DNA of 38,660 nucleotides from Bacillota bacterium (GTDB lineage: Bacteria > Bacillota > Clostridia > Acetivibrionales > DSM-1351), in assembly GCA_023400235.1 (NCBI GenBank), contig JAEXFI010000033.1, positions 1 to 38,660 on the forward strand. The letters are read 5' to 3'. The stretch's first letter is position 1, and every line of letters begins with the position of its first letter. Positions 1-8,489 of the stretch are shown here, one piece after another. A model generated the notes under the pieces. The model made no database searches, was not told where the DNA came from, and saw only the letters and a list, made by a program, of their open reading frames with translations. The position numbers were made by a program, and so were the translations under genes.

Positions 1-3000
1 AAAGACTAGCCGGGTACATAGCACCTGTGACATCACTGGAGAAAAAGCTGTCAAAGCTGTGTGAAGAAGTTCTGAGTGTGGAAAGAGTAGGCATGAGAGA
101 CAATTTTTTTGAATTGGGGGGACATTCGCTAAAAGCAGTGGCACTTGCCTCAAGGATAAAAAAAGAATTTGGGGCTAATATGCCTCTGAGTGAAATATTT
201 AAAAATCCTGAGATAGGGGAACTGGCAAAGTGGCTTGAAACAGCTGAAAGGAATATATATTCCGCCATAGGAAAAGCAGAGGAGAAGGAATACTACTGCA
301 CATCTCCTGCACAAAAGAGGATGTATGTTTTAAGTCAGATGGAGGGTGCCGGATGCGGTTACAGCATTACACAGATACTTGAAGCAGATGGTGAACTGAA
401 TGTTGAGCGGTTTGAGAATGTATTTAATAAGCTTGTTGAAAGACACGAAATTTTAAGAACATATTTTGAACTTGTTGAAGGGAAACCAGTACAAAAGCTA
501 TGTAACCAGGCAGAACTTAAAGTGGACTATATCCAGGGAGAAGAATGTGATATTGAAAGAATAATAAAGGAATTTAGAAAGACCTACGATTTAGGTTTCG
601 CGCCTCTGTTCAGAATAGGACTTTTGAGGCTGTCGCCCGAAAAACATTTCATTATGTTTGATATGCACCATATAATATCTGATGGCATATCATTGGGAAT
701 TCTTGTAAAGGAGTTTGTAAGCCTTTATGAAGGAAATGAGCTGCCGGAGCTGAAGATACAGTACAAGGACTTTGCGCAGTGGCAATGCAGCCTTATGCAG
801 GAAGAAGAATTAAAAAAACAGGAAGAATATTGGCTTGAGACGATGAGCGGAGAAATACCAGTGCTTAATTTGCCGGCAGATAATCCCAGACCGGCTATTC
901 AATGCTTTGAAGGTGACAGCATAAAGTTCGGACTGGGTGAGGAACTTCTGCAAAAACTCAAAAGTTTAGCGGCAGAAGAAGGCGCAACCCTTTATATGGT
1001 TTTGCTGGCCGCATATACCGTGTTGCTGCATAAATACAGCGGACAGGAAGATATTATCGTAGGGAGCCCGTTAGCTGGAAGGCGGCATGCTGATCTTGAA
1101 GGAAGCATCGGAATGTTCGTAAATACCCTCGCAATGAGGAATTTCCCTCAAGGGGAGAAGACTTTCCGGAATTTTCTAGAGGAAGTGAAAATAAATACAC
1201 TTAATGCTTATGATAATCAAGACTATCAGTTTGACGAACTTGTAAACAGGCTTCAACTGGAGAGGGACAAAAGCAGGTCTCCGGTCTTTGATACGATGTT
1301 CGCGCTACAAGAGACTATAATTGACAAGCTTTCCATCAATGGTCTGACCTTCACTCCCTATGAATACAATTTGGGAGTGGCTCAGTTTGACCTCACTCTT
1401 GAAGCTGCGGAGATAGAAGAGGCTATTGAATTCAGACTGGAATTCTGTACCCAGATATTTAATCAAGAGACAATGAAAAGATTTTTACTGCACTTTGTAA
1501 ATTTAGTTGCAGATGTTGTTAATAACCCTGATAAAAAGATTTTAGACATAGAAATTATCTCTAGGAATGAGAAGCAAAAGATTCTGCTTGAATTTAACGA
1601 TACTGATGCTCAGTATTGCAATAGATATACATTAGCCCAGCTATTTGAGCATCAGGCTGAAAAGACACCGGACAAGGTTGCAGTAGTATATGAGGGGCTT
1701 AAGCATACTTACAGAGAGCTCAACTGTAAAGCAAACCAACTTGCGAGCACACTCGTTTCCAAGGGGGTCTCATCAGGTGATGTTGTAGGAATAATGGTTG
1801 AACGCTCACTCGAAATGATCGTTGGTATAATTGCCGTATTAAAATCAGGAGCAGCTTACCTGCCAATTGATACTGAATTTCCCGAGGACAGGGTAGGGTA
1901 TATTTTAAGGGATAGCAATGCAAAGGTTTTATTAATACAGAAGCCTGTTGCATATGACGCCGGGGGCAGGATTATTCTAATTGATTTGAGCGATGATATT
2001 GCTTACGGTACAGAGACCGAGAACTTGAAAATCCGCAGCTCCTCCAAGGATATGGCGTACATAATATATACCTCCGGGTCGACAGGAAATCCTAAGGGTG
2101 TCGTGATTGAGCATGATGGTGTAGTAAATTTACTTGCATGGTTCAATAAAGAGTACGGCATTCATGCTGACATGAATATTATGCAGGCTGCCAATATAGC
2201 ATTTGATGTCTCTGTAGAAGAAATTTTTTCTGCAATTACTAGTGGAGCAACTCTTTTTATTCCCAGAAAAGAAGTTATTCTCGACAGTAAGGAATTTGTC
2301 AGATATGTTAAAACAAATCATATAAACCTCGCCCAGTTTGTTCCTGCTACATTAAGGGAGCTTTTAGGAAAGGAGGAGCGTCTGGAATATCTTGACGTGA
2401 TTATTTGCGGGGGTGAAAAGCTTGACGTTGCATTGAAAGATAAAATTTTAGAAAAGGGGTATAACCTTTTTAACCACTACGGGCCTACCGAAACGACGGT
2501 AGATTGTATTACAACAAGATGTACAAAGGATAAAGCAACCATTGGAAGGCCCATTAGCAATATGAAGGCATATATTGTTGATAAAAACAACAAGTTGCAG
2601 CCCATAGGCGTACCTGGAGAATTATACATAGCAGGTGTGGGATTATCCAGGGGATACCTGAACAACCCGGAGTTAACTGAGCGTAAGTTTATGGCCGCTG
2701 GATTTGCCAATATGGAAAATGTGTATAAAACAGGGGATATGGCACGCTGGCTGCCCGATGGTGAAATCGAATATATTGGTAGAATTGACTTCCAGGTTAA
2801 GATTAGGGGGCATAGGATAGAACTCAGTGAAATTGAGAACAAACTATGTGCATATAAAGGTATTGATGAAGTGGTGGTAATTGCCGGAGATGGCGGAAGC
2901 GGGGATAAAGAGCTGTTTGCTTACATAGCTGCAGGGGAAGAAATTGCAATTTCAGAAGTGAGGGCATACCTTTCTGGAAATCTGCCTATATATATGATAC

Positions 3001-4706
3001 CGGTACACTTTACAAAACTAGAGAAAATGCCGTTACTTCCTAACGGAAAAGTAGACAGAAAAGCCCTTATTGCAGCTGTTGCTGATGAAGACTTTGAAGA
3101 AACGTTCGTTGCACCCAGAGATAACGTAGAAATGATGATAGTGAAGATTTGGTCGGAAGTCCTGGGGATAGAGAAAATAAGTTTGAAAAGTGACTTTTTT
3201 GGATTGGGCGGACACTCACTAAAAGCCATGGAACTTGCATCAAAGCTGCACAAACAATTCAATGTTAAAGTGCCTTTGGGAGAAATTCTGAAATCGCCTA
3301 CGGCTGAAGAGCTTGCTAATTATGTCAAGAAGGCTGATAATGCAGAATATTTAAATATTAATAAGCTCGAAAAGAGAGATTATTATCCGCTTTCTTCAGC
3401 ACAGAAGAGAATATTTATAGTAAGCAAACTTGAACCTGAGGGTACCAACTATAACATGTACGGTGCACTGTCCTTGATTGGAGAATTGGATATACAAAAA
3501 ATTGAGGACAGTTTTTCAAAACTTATAAATAGACATGAAATTTTAAGGACATCTTTTGATATCGTTGAAAGTGAACCTGTTCAAATAGTTCACGAAAATA
3601 TAGAGTTTGGACTAAACTACATAAAGGCTGACGAAAGTCAGATTAGGCAGCAAATACAAGGCTTTATAAAACCGTTTGTCTTAAGAGACACTCCACTTAT
3701 ACGAGTTACATTGGTCAATGTTTCAAAGGACAAGCATATATTGCTGATTGATATGCACCACATCGTCTCCGATGGAGTATCTGTAGGAATTCTTATGCGG
3801 GACTTTACCAGGCTATACAACGGAGAAAATTTGCCTGAACTTCCTGTACAGTATAAAGATTTTGCAGTATGGCATAACACTCTCTTGGGCGCAAACATTT
3901 TAATGCGTCAGAGAGAATATTGGCGGGATAAGCTTGAAGGGTTTGTATACACCGCTCTTTTGAGCAAAAGTCTGCAAAAAGGCGGAATTGTTGCAGGTGC
4001 AGTCAAACGAAACAAAATTGAAAAGAATCTGCTTGAGGAAATAGACTGGTATTGCAAAAAGAACAGGATTACAAGATTCGTATTTTTAATGACAGCATTT
4101 CAAACCGCCATATTAGGTGAAGTAGCACATAAGGACCTAAGTATCGGTATCCCGGTGGAGGGTAGAAACCATACTGATTTACAGGATATGATTGGGGTGT
4201 TCTTGAATGTACTGGTAATACGTACAGCAGTAAATGAAAATACAAGCTATAAAGAGTATGTGCTGATTGTTGATAAGGCAATCAGAGAAGCGCAGAATCA
4301 TCAGGAATACCCGTACGATGAACTTTATTTGGAGCTAAAGAAGAGTCAGGGGAACAGTGAAGATGCGTTATTCTCAATTATGTTTAATTACCTGCCCTTT
4401 GATTATAGACTGGAAGTCAAACTCAGGGGACTTGATGTGGAGATACATGAATTTGATAAGATGGAACCTAAGTATGATATAACTCTTTATGCAAATGAGA
4501 AGCTGGAAGGCATAGAACTGAATCTTCTTTATAAGAGCAACCTTTATGAGGACTTTGTAATGGGTAGAGTTTTAGGCAATATGATGTGTGCAGTAAGAGC
4601 CATACTTAAAGATGACAGCAGGCCTGCAGTGAAAGTTGATTTACTTGAGAATGTGGATTTCGATGATTTTGAACAGCAGTTTGATAATGAAGGTTTACTG
4701 TTTTGA
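1..4706 (+). CDS. Non-ribosomal peptide synthetase, 5'-truncated by the window: (A)-PCP-C-A-PCP-C
   Basis: The reading frame is open to the window edge (first whole codon at nt 3). The residues before the GTG at 27 read like the end of an adenylation domain running into a carrier, so that GTG is not the true start. Domains by nucleotide: PCP about 27-240 (GGHSLK, Ser codon at 126), C about 285-1575 (HHIISDG near 665), A about 1620-3090 (YTSGSTGNPKG, NHYGPTETT, YKTGDMARWLPDG, NGKVDRK), PCP about 3110-3330 (GGHSLK, Ser codon at 3216), C about 3375-4650 (HHIVSDG near 3756). Both C domains have an intact active site and look like ordinary LCL types; no epimerase is seen. The ten specificity residues of the A domain, aligned by eye to GrsA, read D-V-E-Q-I-G-H-V-D-K. 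I cannot assign a substrate. The final C domain has no A domain after it, so its acceptor should be the A-PCP protein encoded 31 nt downstream. Confidence 0.95.
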   Translation, partial: RLAGYIAPVTSLEKKLSKLCEEVLSVERVGMRDNFFELGGHSLKAVALASRIKKEFGANMPLSEIFKNPEIGELAKWLETAERNIYSAIGKAEEKEYYCTSPAQKRMYVLSQMEGAGCGYSITQILEADGELNVERFENVFNKLVERHEILRTYFELVEGKPVQKLCNQAELKVDYIQGEECDIERIIKEFRKTYDLGFAPLFRIGLLRLSPEKHFIMFDMHHIISDGISLGILVKEFVSLYEGNELPELKIQYKDFAQWQCSLMQEEELKKQEEYWLETMSGEIPVLNLPADNPRPAIQCFEGDSIKFGLGEELLQKLKSLAAEEGATLYMVLLAAYTVLLHKYSGQEDIIVGSPLAGRRHADLEGSIGMFVNTLAMRNFPQGEKTFRNFLEEVKINTLNAYDNQDYQFDELVNRLQLERDKSRSPVFDTMFALQETIIDKLSINGLTFTPYEYNLGVAQFDLTLEAAEIEEAIEFRLEFCTQIFNQETMKRFLLHFVNLVADVVNNPDKKILDIEIISRNEKQKILLEFNDTDAQYCNRYTLAQLFEHQAEKTPDKVAVVYEGLKHTYRELNCKANQLASTLVSKGVSSGDVVGIMVERSLEMIVGIIAVLKSGAAYLPIDTEFPEDRVGYILRDSNAKVLLIQKPVAYDAGGRIILIDLSDDIAYGTETENLKIRSSSKDMAYIIYTSGSTGNPKGVVIEHDGVVNLLAWFNKEYGIHADMNIMQAANIAFDVSVEEIFSAITSGATLFIPRKEVILDSKEFVRYVKTNHINLAQFVPATLRELLGKEERLEYLDVIICGGEKLDVALKDKILEKGYNLFNHYGPTETTVDCITTRCTKDKATIGRPISNMKAYIVDKNNKLQPIGVPGELYIAGVGLSRGYLNNPELTERKFMAAGFANMENVYKTGDMARWLPDGEIEYIGRIDFQVKIRGHRIELSEIENKLCAYKGIDEVVVIAGDGGSGDKELFAYIAAGEEIAISEVRAYLSGNLPIYMIPVHFTKLEKMPLLPNGKVDRKALIAAVADEDFEETFVAPRDNVEMMIVKIWSEVLGIEKISLKSDFFGLGGHSLKAMELASKLHKQFNVKVPLGEILKSPTAEELANYVKKADNAEYLNINKLEKRDYYPLSSAQKRIFIVSKLEPEGTNYNMYGALSLIGELDIQKIEDSFSKLINRHEILRTSFDIVESEPVQIVHENIEFGLNYIKADESQIRQQIQGFIKPFVLRDTPLIRVTLVNVSKDKHILLIDMHHIVSDGVSVGILMRDFTRLYNGENLPELPVQYKDFAVWHNTLLGANILMRQREYWRDKLEGFVYTALLSKSLQKGGIVAGAVKRNKIEKNLLEEIDWYCKKNRITRFVFLMTAFQTAILGEVAHKDLSIGIPVEGRNHTDLQDMIGVFLNVLVIRTAVNENTSYKEYVLIVDKAIREAQNHQEYPYDELYLELKKSQGNSEDALFSIMFNYLPFDYRLEVKLRGLDVEIHEFDKMEPKYDITLYANEKLEGIELNLLYKSNLYEDFVMGRVLGNMMCAVRAILKDDSRPAVKVDLLENVDFDDFEQQFDNEGLLF

Positions 4707-4737
4707 GAAAACAATATTGTATTGGGGGTGATGGTTT

Positions 4738-7155
4738 ATGCAATTTGCAAATATACATGAAAAAATAAGCCGACAGGCAGAAAAGAATGCAAATAAGACT
4801 GCTATAGAATATGGTGGTTCGGTTGTAACTTATCGTGAATTGGAAGAATACTCAAACCGGATAGCTAAATTTCTTTATAAAGGGTACACCAATAAGAAAA
4901 ATGTACTTTTACTGATGGAAAGTAATCCATTTTTAGTAAATTCAATATTAGGAGTGATGAAATCCGGAGGAGTATTTGTACCAGTAGACCCTTCCTTTCC
5001 ATTAAACAGGATTAGTTGCATGATTGAGGAAGTACAAGCGGAATGGGTGATTACCGAAGAAAAATGGCTTGAAAAGATTGATGCCATAATGGAAAAGCGC
5101 GGCAGAATTATCAATGCTCTTGTTCCGGGGGAATGGGGAGGCAGCTATAAAAACATCAGAGTATACAGCGTTTTAGAAATAGAGGAAGAGTTAAAGTTTT
5201 GCTATGGCACTGAGGAAATAAAGAATTGCTATATATATTTTACGTCAGGTTCAACCGGGAAGCCAAAAGGCATTCTCGGAAGGCATAGAAGCCTGAGCCA
5301 CTTCATTGAATGGGAAAGTACAGAATTTGGCGTAACTGAAGAGTTCATTTTTAGCCAATTTACTTCTCCATCATTCGATCCTTTTTTAAGGGATGTGTTT
5401 CTTCCTTTATGTACCGGAGCCAAATTGTGTATACCTAAAAGTAAAGAAATCATTCTGGATCCAAGAAAAATGAAGCAATGGATTGAGGACCGGCATATAA
5501 CGCTGATTCATATGGTACCCTCGCTTTTCAAGGTCCTGATGAGCACTGTAAATGAAACGGATAGCTTTAAGGATTTAAGGTATATCCTTTTGGCAGGAGA
5601 AATGCTAAGGGGGAATGACATAAGAAAGTTCACCGAATTATTTTATGGCAGAATAAAGTTAATTAATTTATATGGCCCAACGGAAACAACACTGGCTAAA
5701 TTTTTCTATGTTGTAAAAAAAGAAGATGTAGAACGAACCAATATTCCTGTTGGAAAGCCTATCAGCTTTACTCAGCCGCTCATACTTGACGAAAATATGA
5801 AGCTCAGTCAGGTGGGAAACTATGGAGAGGTTTATATCAGGACTCCGTTTATTTCGTCTGGATACTTTAACGATGCTAGTCTGACGAAAAAAGTATTTTT
5901 AAAGAATCCGTTTAACAGCAATCCCCAAGATATCCTATATAAGACGGGAGACATGGGGAGATTGATGCCGGACGGAAATCTTGAAATTACAGGTAGAGCA
6001 GACCACCAGGTGAAAATACGGGGATTTCGTATAGAACTTGAAGAAATTGAGAACAGGCTTATAAGTCATAAAGCAATCAAAGATGCAATCGTAGTCGCAA
6101 GGGAAAATGAAGAAGGAGATAAGCATCTTTGTGCATATATTGTGGATGAAGGCAATATCAGGGAATCAGAGCTCAGAGAGTTTTTATTAAAGGAACTTCC
6201 TGAATACATGATACCAACCTTCTTTGTACGGTTGAAAAAGATGCCGTTAACGCCTAACGGCAAGATTGATCGAAAGTCCTTTCCTGCTCCGGAGGAGATG
6301 CAATATGAAGACGATTATATAGTTCCTTCAAACGAAATTGAAAAAGATATTGCAGGTATTTGGGAAAAAGTACTTAAAAGGCGGAATATAGGGGTAAAAG
6401 ATAGCTTCTTTGAAATAGGCGGTAATTCTTTGTTGTTAATCCAGATGCATACTCTTTTAGAAGAAAAGTATCCTGGAAGGGTAAAGATTACAGATATATT
6501 TAATTACCCTACAGTCTCCAAACTTGCTGAAGTTGTCTCTGACGGAAAGAGAGAGGGAATAAATATTTCAGTTGCTGCAGTTTCATTACCTGAGACTTAT
6601 ATGAATACAGATGACATGGAGTATGAAAGCTCTGTGATAAAATTCAATATCCCCAAAGAAGTAATAACTTCCGTTGCGCAGGCAGAGAAAGTAGAAGAAA
6701 CGGATATACTTCTGGGAATATACCTATACCTTTTAAGAGAGATTACAGGTCAACAGGATATAACCGTTCAAGTCACAGCAAAGCATGAGAATGTAGTTGT
6801 ACCGCTATATGTGAATTTTAACGAAATCAATGATTTCATAACTCTCTTTGAAAAAGTAAAAAAGTGTAGAAATAGGGTAGAGAATGCTTATTTTATAGAA
6901 GATATAAAAAGTGTAAGGCTTGAAAAGGGCAAATGTGATATCCTGCCACTTTTCTGTATGGGAGAGCTTTTGGAGTACAGTATGAATTTGTTGGAATTCT
7001 ATGAAATTATTTTAAAAGTCAAAATAGATGAGGAGGAAATAAGATTTTTGTGTGAATATGAGCCCTCCAGGTTAAAGGGTAACAGGGTGGAAGAGTTTAT
7101 TGATAACTACTGTAATCTGATTCATTACGTTTATGGTCAATATTACGTTTCCTAG
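4738..7155 (+). CDS. NRPS A-PCP protein with C-terminal half condensation domain
   Basis: An 805-residue protein that begins directly with an adenylation domain (residues about 1-520: FTSGSTGKPKG, NLYGPTETT, YKTGDMGRLMPDG, NGKIDRK). A carrier follows (about 525-605, EIGGNSL, Ser564). Residues about 612-805 have no HHxxxDG motif. They do resemble the C-terminal half of a condensation domain: a stretch like the usual LLxxYxxLLxxxTGQxDI segment near 690-710, and a terminal acidic segment like the end of C domains. I read this as a remnant or a docking/acceptor module (inference). The specificity residues read D-P-R-H-L-A-L-L-A-K; an Arg at the GrsA Trp239 position is unusual and I cannot name the substrate. 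The ATG at 4738 follows a GGGGGTGATG ribosome binding site. The gene completes the split module begun by the last C domain of the upstream NRPS. Confidence 0.93.
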   Translation: MQFANIHEKISRQAEKNANKTAIEYGGSVVTYRELEEYSNRIAKFLYKGYTNKKNVLLLMESNPFLVNSILGVMKSGGVFVPVDPSFPLNRISCMIEEVQAEWVITEEKWLEKIDAIMEKRGRIINALVPGEWGGSYKNIRVYSVLEIEEELKFCYGTEEIKNCYIYFTSGSTGKPKGILGRHRSLSHFIEWESTEFGVTEEFIFSQFTSPSFDPFLRDVFLPLCTGAKLCIPKSKEIILDPRKMKQWIEDRHITLIHMVPSLFKVLMSTVNETDSFKDLRYILLAGEMLRGNDIRKFTELFYGRIKLINLYGPTETTLAKFFYVVKKEDVERTNIPVGKPISFTQPLILDENMKLSQVGNYGEVYIRTPFISSGYFNDASLTKKVFLKNPFNSNPQDILYKTGDMGRLMPDGNLEITGRADHQVKIRGFRIELEEIENRLISHKAIKDAIVVARENEEGDKHLCAYIVDEGNIRESELREFLLKELPEYMIPTFFVRLKKMPLTPNGKIDRKSFPAPEEMQYEDDYIVPSNEIEKDIAGIWEKVLKRRNIGVKDSFFEIGGNSLLLIQMHTLLEEKYPGRVKITDIFNYPTVSKLAEVVSDGKREGINISVAAVSLPETYMNTDDMEYESSVIKFNIPKEVITSVAQAEKVEETDILLGIYLYLLREITGQQDITVQVTAKHENVVVPLYVNFNEINDFITLFEKVKKCRNRVENAYFIEDIKSVRLEKGKCDILPLFCMGELLEYSMNLLEFYEIILKVKIDEEEIRFLCEYEPSRLKGNRVEEFIDNYCNLIHYVYGQYYVS

Positions 7156-7211
7156 AGAGAGTGTACGGAATAATAAGGGTTAAAGCAGCAAATTGAAGAT
7201 TTTGGGGTGGT

Positions 7212-8447
7212 ATGATGAGAAAAATTGCATTTCTCTTCCCGGGGCAGGGAGCGCAGCATATAGGTATGGGAAGGGAGTTGAATGACCAGTTTGCAACGGC
7301 ACGGCACACCTTTGAGGAAGCCGATGACATTTTAGGATATGATTTTAAGAAAAATTGTTTCGAGGGCAGTATAACGAAACTGAGTAAGCTTGAAAATATG
7401 CTTCCTGCGATACTGACGGTAAGTGTTGCGGCTTTCAGGGTTTACATGCAAGAGGTGGGGATAGCACCGGATTTTCTTGCAGGGCATAGCCTGGGAGAGT
7501 ATTCAGCGTTGACATGCAGTGGAGCATTGGAATTTTGTGATGCTCTGAAAATTGTACAAAAAAGAAGTTCGCTGGCTTCTGAAGTTGCACGTTCATGTAA
7601 CGGGAGTATGACAATTGTGGATGGCATCCATGTTGAGACAGTTGAAGAGGAGTGTAAAAAAGTTTCTTGTGCCGGCAGAAATGTTGCTGTTTCTTGCTTT
7701 AACTCCTTGACACAGGCCGCCATATCAGGAGACAGTGATGGGGTTTTGGAAGTAGAAGACCGGCTTTGTGAGAAAGGAGCTATCATTACACCGTTGTTAA
7801 TGAGTCCCCCTTTTCATTGTGCATTAATGGAATTAGCGGCAGTAGAGTTAAAAAAAGAAATCCAAAAGTATACATTTCATGAATTCAAATGGCCCGTTAT
7901 ATCGAATATACATGCGAAGCCCTATGAAAGCACAGGTCCGGTTTGGGAGAATTTAGTCAATCAGATTTCCCACCCTGTGAAATGGAAGGACACCATGGAA
8001 TATATGAGGAGAGAGGGTGCCACATTTGCAATAGAATTTGGTCCGCAAAGCATATTGAGTAACCTGAATAAAGATTATCTAAAGGGCTTGAGGACCTTCT
8101 CCTTTACAAAACAAACAGATAAAGTGGCATTGATGAAATTGTTAAGGATAAACGGAAAGGTCTATTTGTCAAATATTATTGATCAGTGCCTGCTAATTGC
8201 CGTAGGCAGTGAAAACTTAAATAAAAACAATGAAGAGTACATGGAAGGGGTGATAAAGCCGTACCATCGGATAAAAAGGATTCGGGAGCAGATTGACAAG
8301 GACTTTTGCGAGGCTGACGATGAACAGATAGAACAAGCCATAAGCGAGCTGAAACTCATCCTGCTGACCAAAAAGGTTCCGGTAAAGGAGCAGCTTGAAT
8401 ATTTGGAGGAAATACACAGAATTATACCGGAAAAAATATGTCTGTAG
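7212..8447 (+). CDS. Free-standing acyltransferase (FabD-like, trans-AT)
   Basis: A 411-residue protein of the malonyl-CoA:ACP transacylase family. It should load an extender unit onto the carrier of the next gene, whose PKS module has no AT of its own. Visible motifs are the N-terminal FPGQGAQ, GHSLGEYSAL with nucleophile Ser93, QKRSSL with the carboxylate-binding Arg, PPFHC with the catalytic His, and EFGPQSILSNL near the domain end. Phe-His at the selectivity motif fits a malonyl-type unit rather than methylmalonyl (YASH), although the usual Ser after His is Cys. FabD proteins are about 310 residues; here about 100 extra residues follow, Lys/Glu-rich and helical-looking, of the sort seen on some trans-ATs. 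ATG codons at 7212 and 7215 are both possible after GGGGTGG. With a hydroxymalonyl-ACP cassette downstream, this AT may take its acyl group from that ACP rather than from CoA (inference). Confidence 0.92.
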   Translation: MMRKIAFLFPGQGAQHIGMGRELNDQFATARHTFEEADDILGYDFKKNCFEGSITKLSKLENMLPAILTVSVAAFRVYMQEVGIAPDFLAGHSLGEYSALTCSGALEFCDALKIVQKRSSLASEVARSCNGSMTIVDGIHVETVEEECKKVSCAGRNVAVSCFNSLTQAAISGDSDGVLEVEDRLCEKGAIITPLLMSPPFHCALMELAAVELKKEIQKYTFHEFKWPVISNIHAKPYESTGPVWENLVNQISHPVKWKDTMEYMRREGATFAIEFGPQSILSNLNKDYLKGLRTFSFTKQTDKVALMKLLRINGKVYLSNIIDQCLLIAVGSENLNKNNEEYMEGVIKPYHRIKRIREQIDKDFCEADDEQIEQAISELKLILLTKKVPVKEQLEYLEEIHRIIPEKICL

Positions 8448-8489
8448 TTTCAGGGGACTATAAATCTTAAATACATTGGGGGCGGTAAA

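Noticed and set aside
27..29. GTG at 27 as the start of the first NRPS gene
   Set aside because: The frame is open upstream to the window edge and encodes a typical A-domain end running into the carrier, so the gene starts outside the window.
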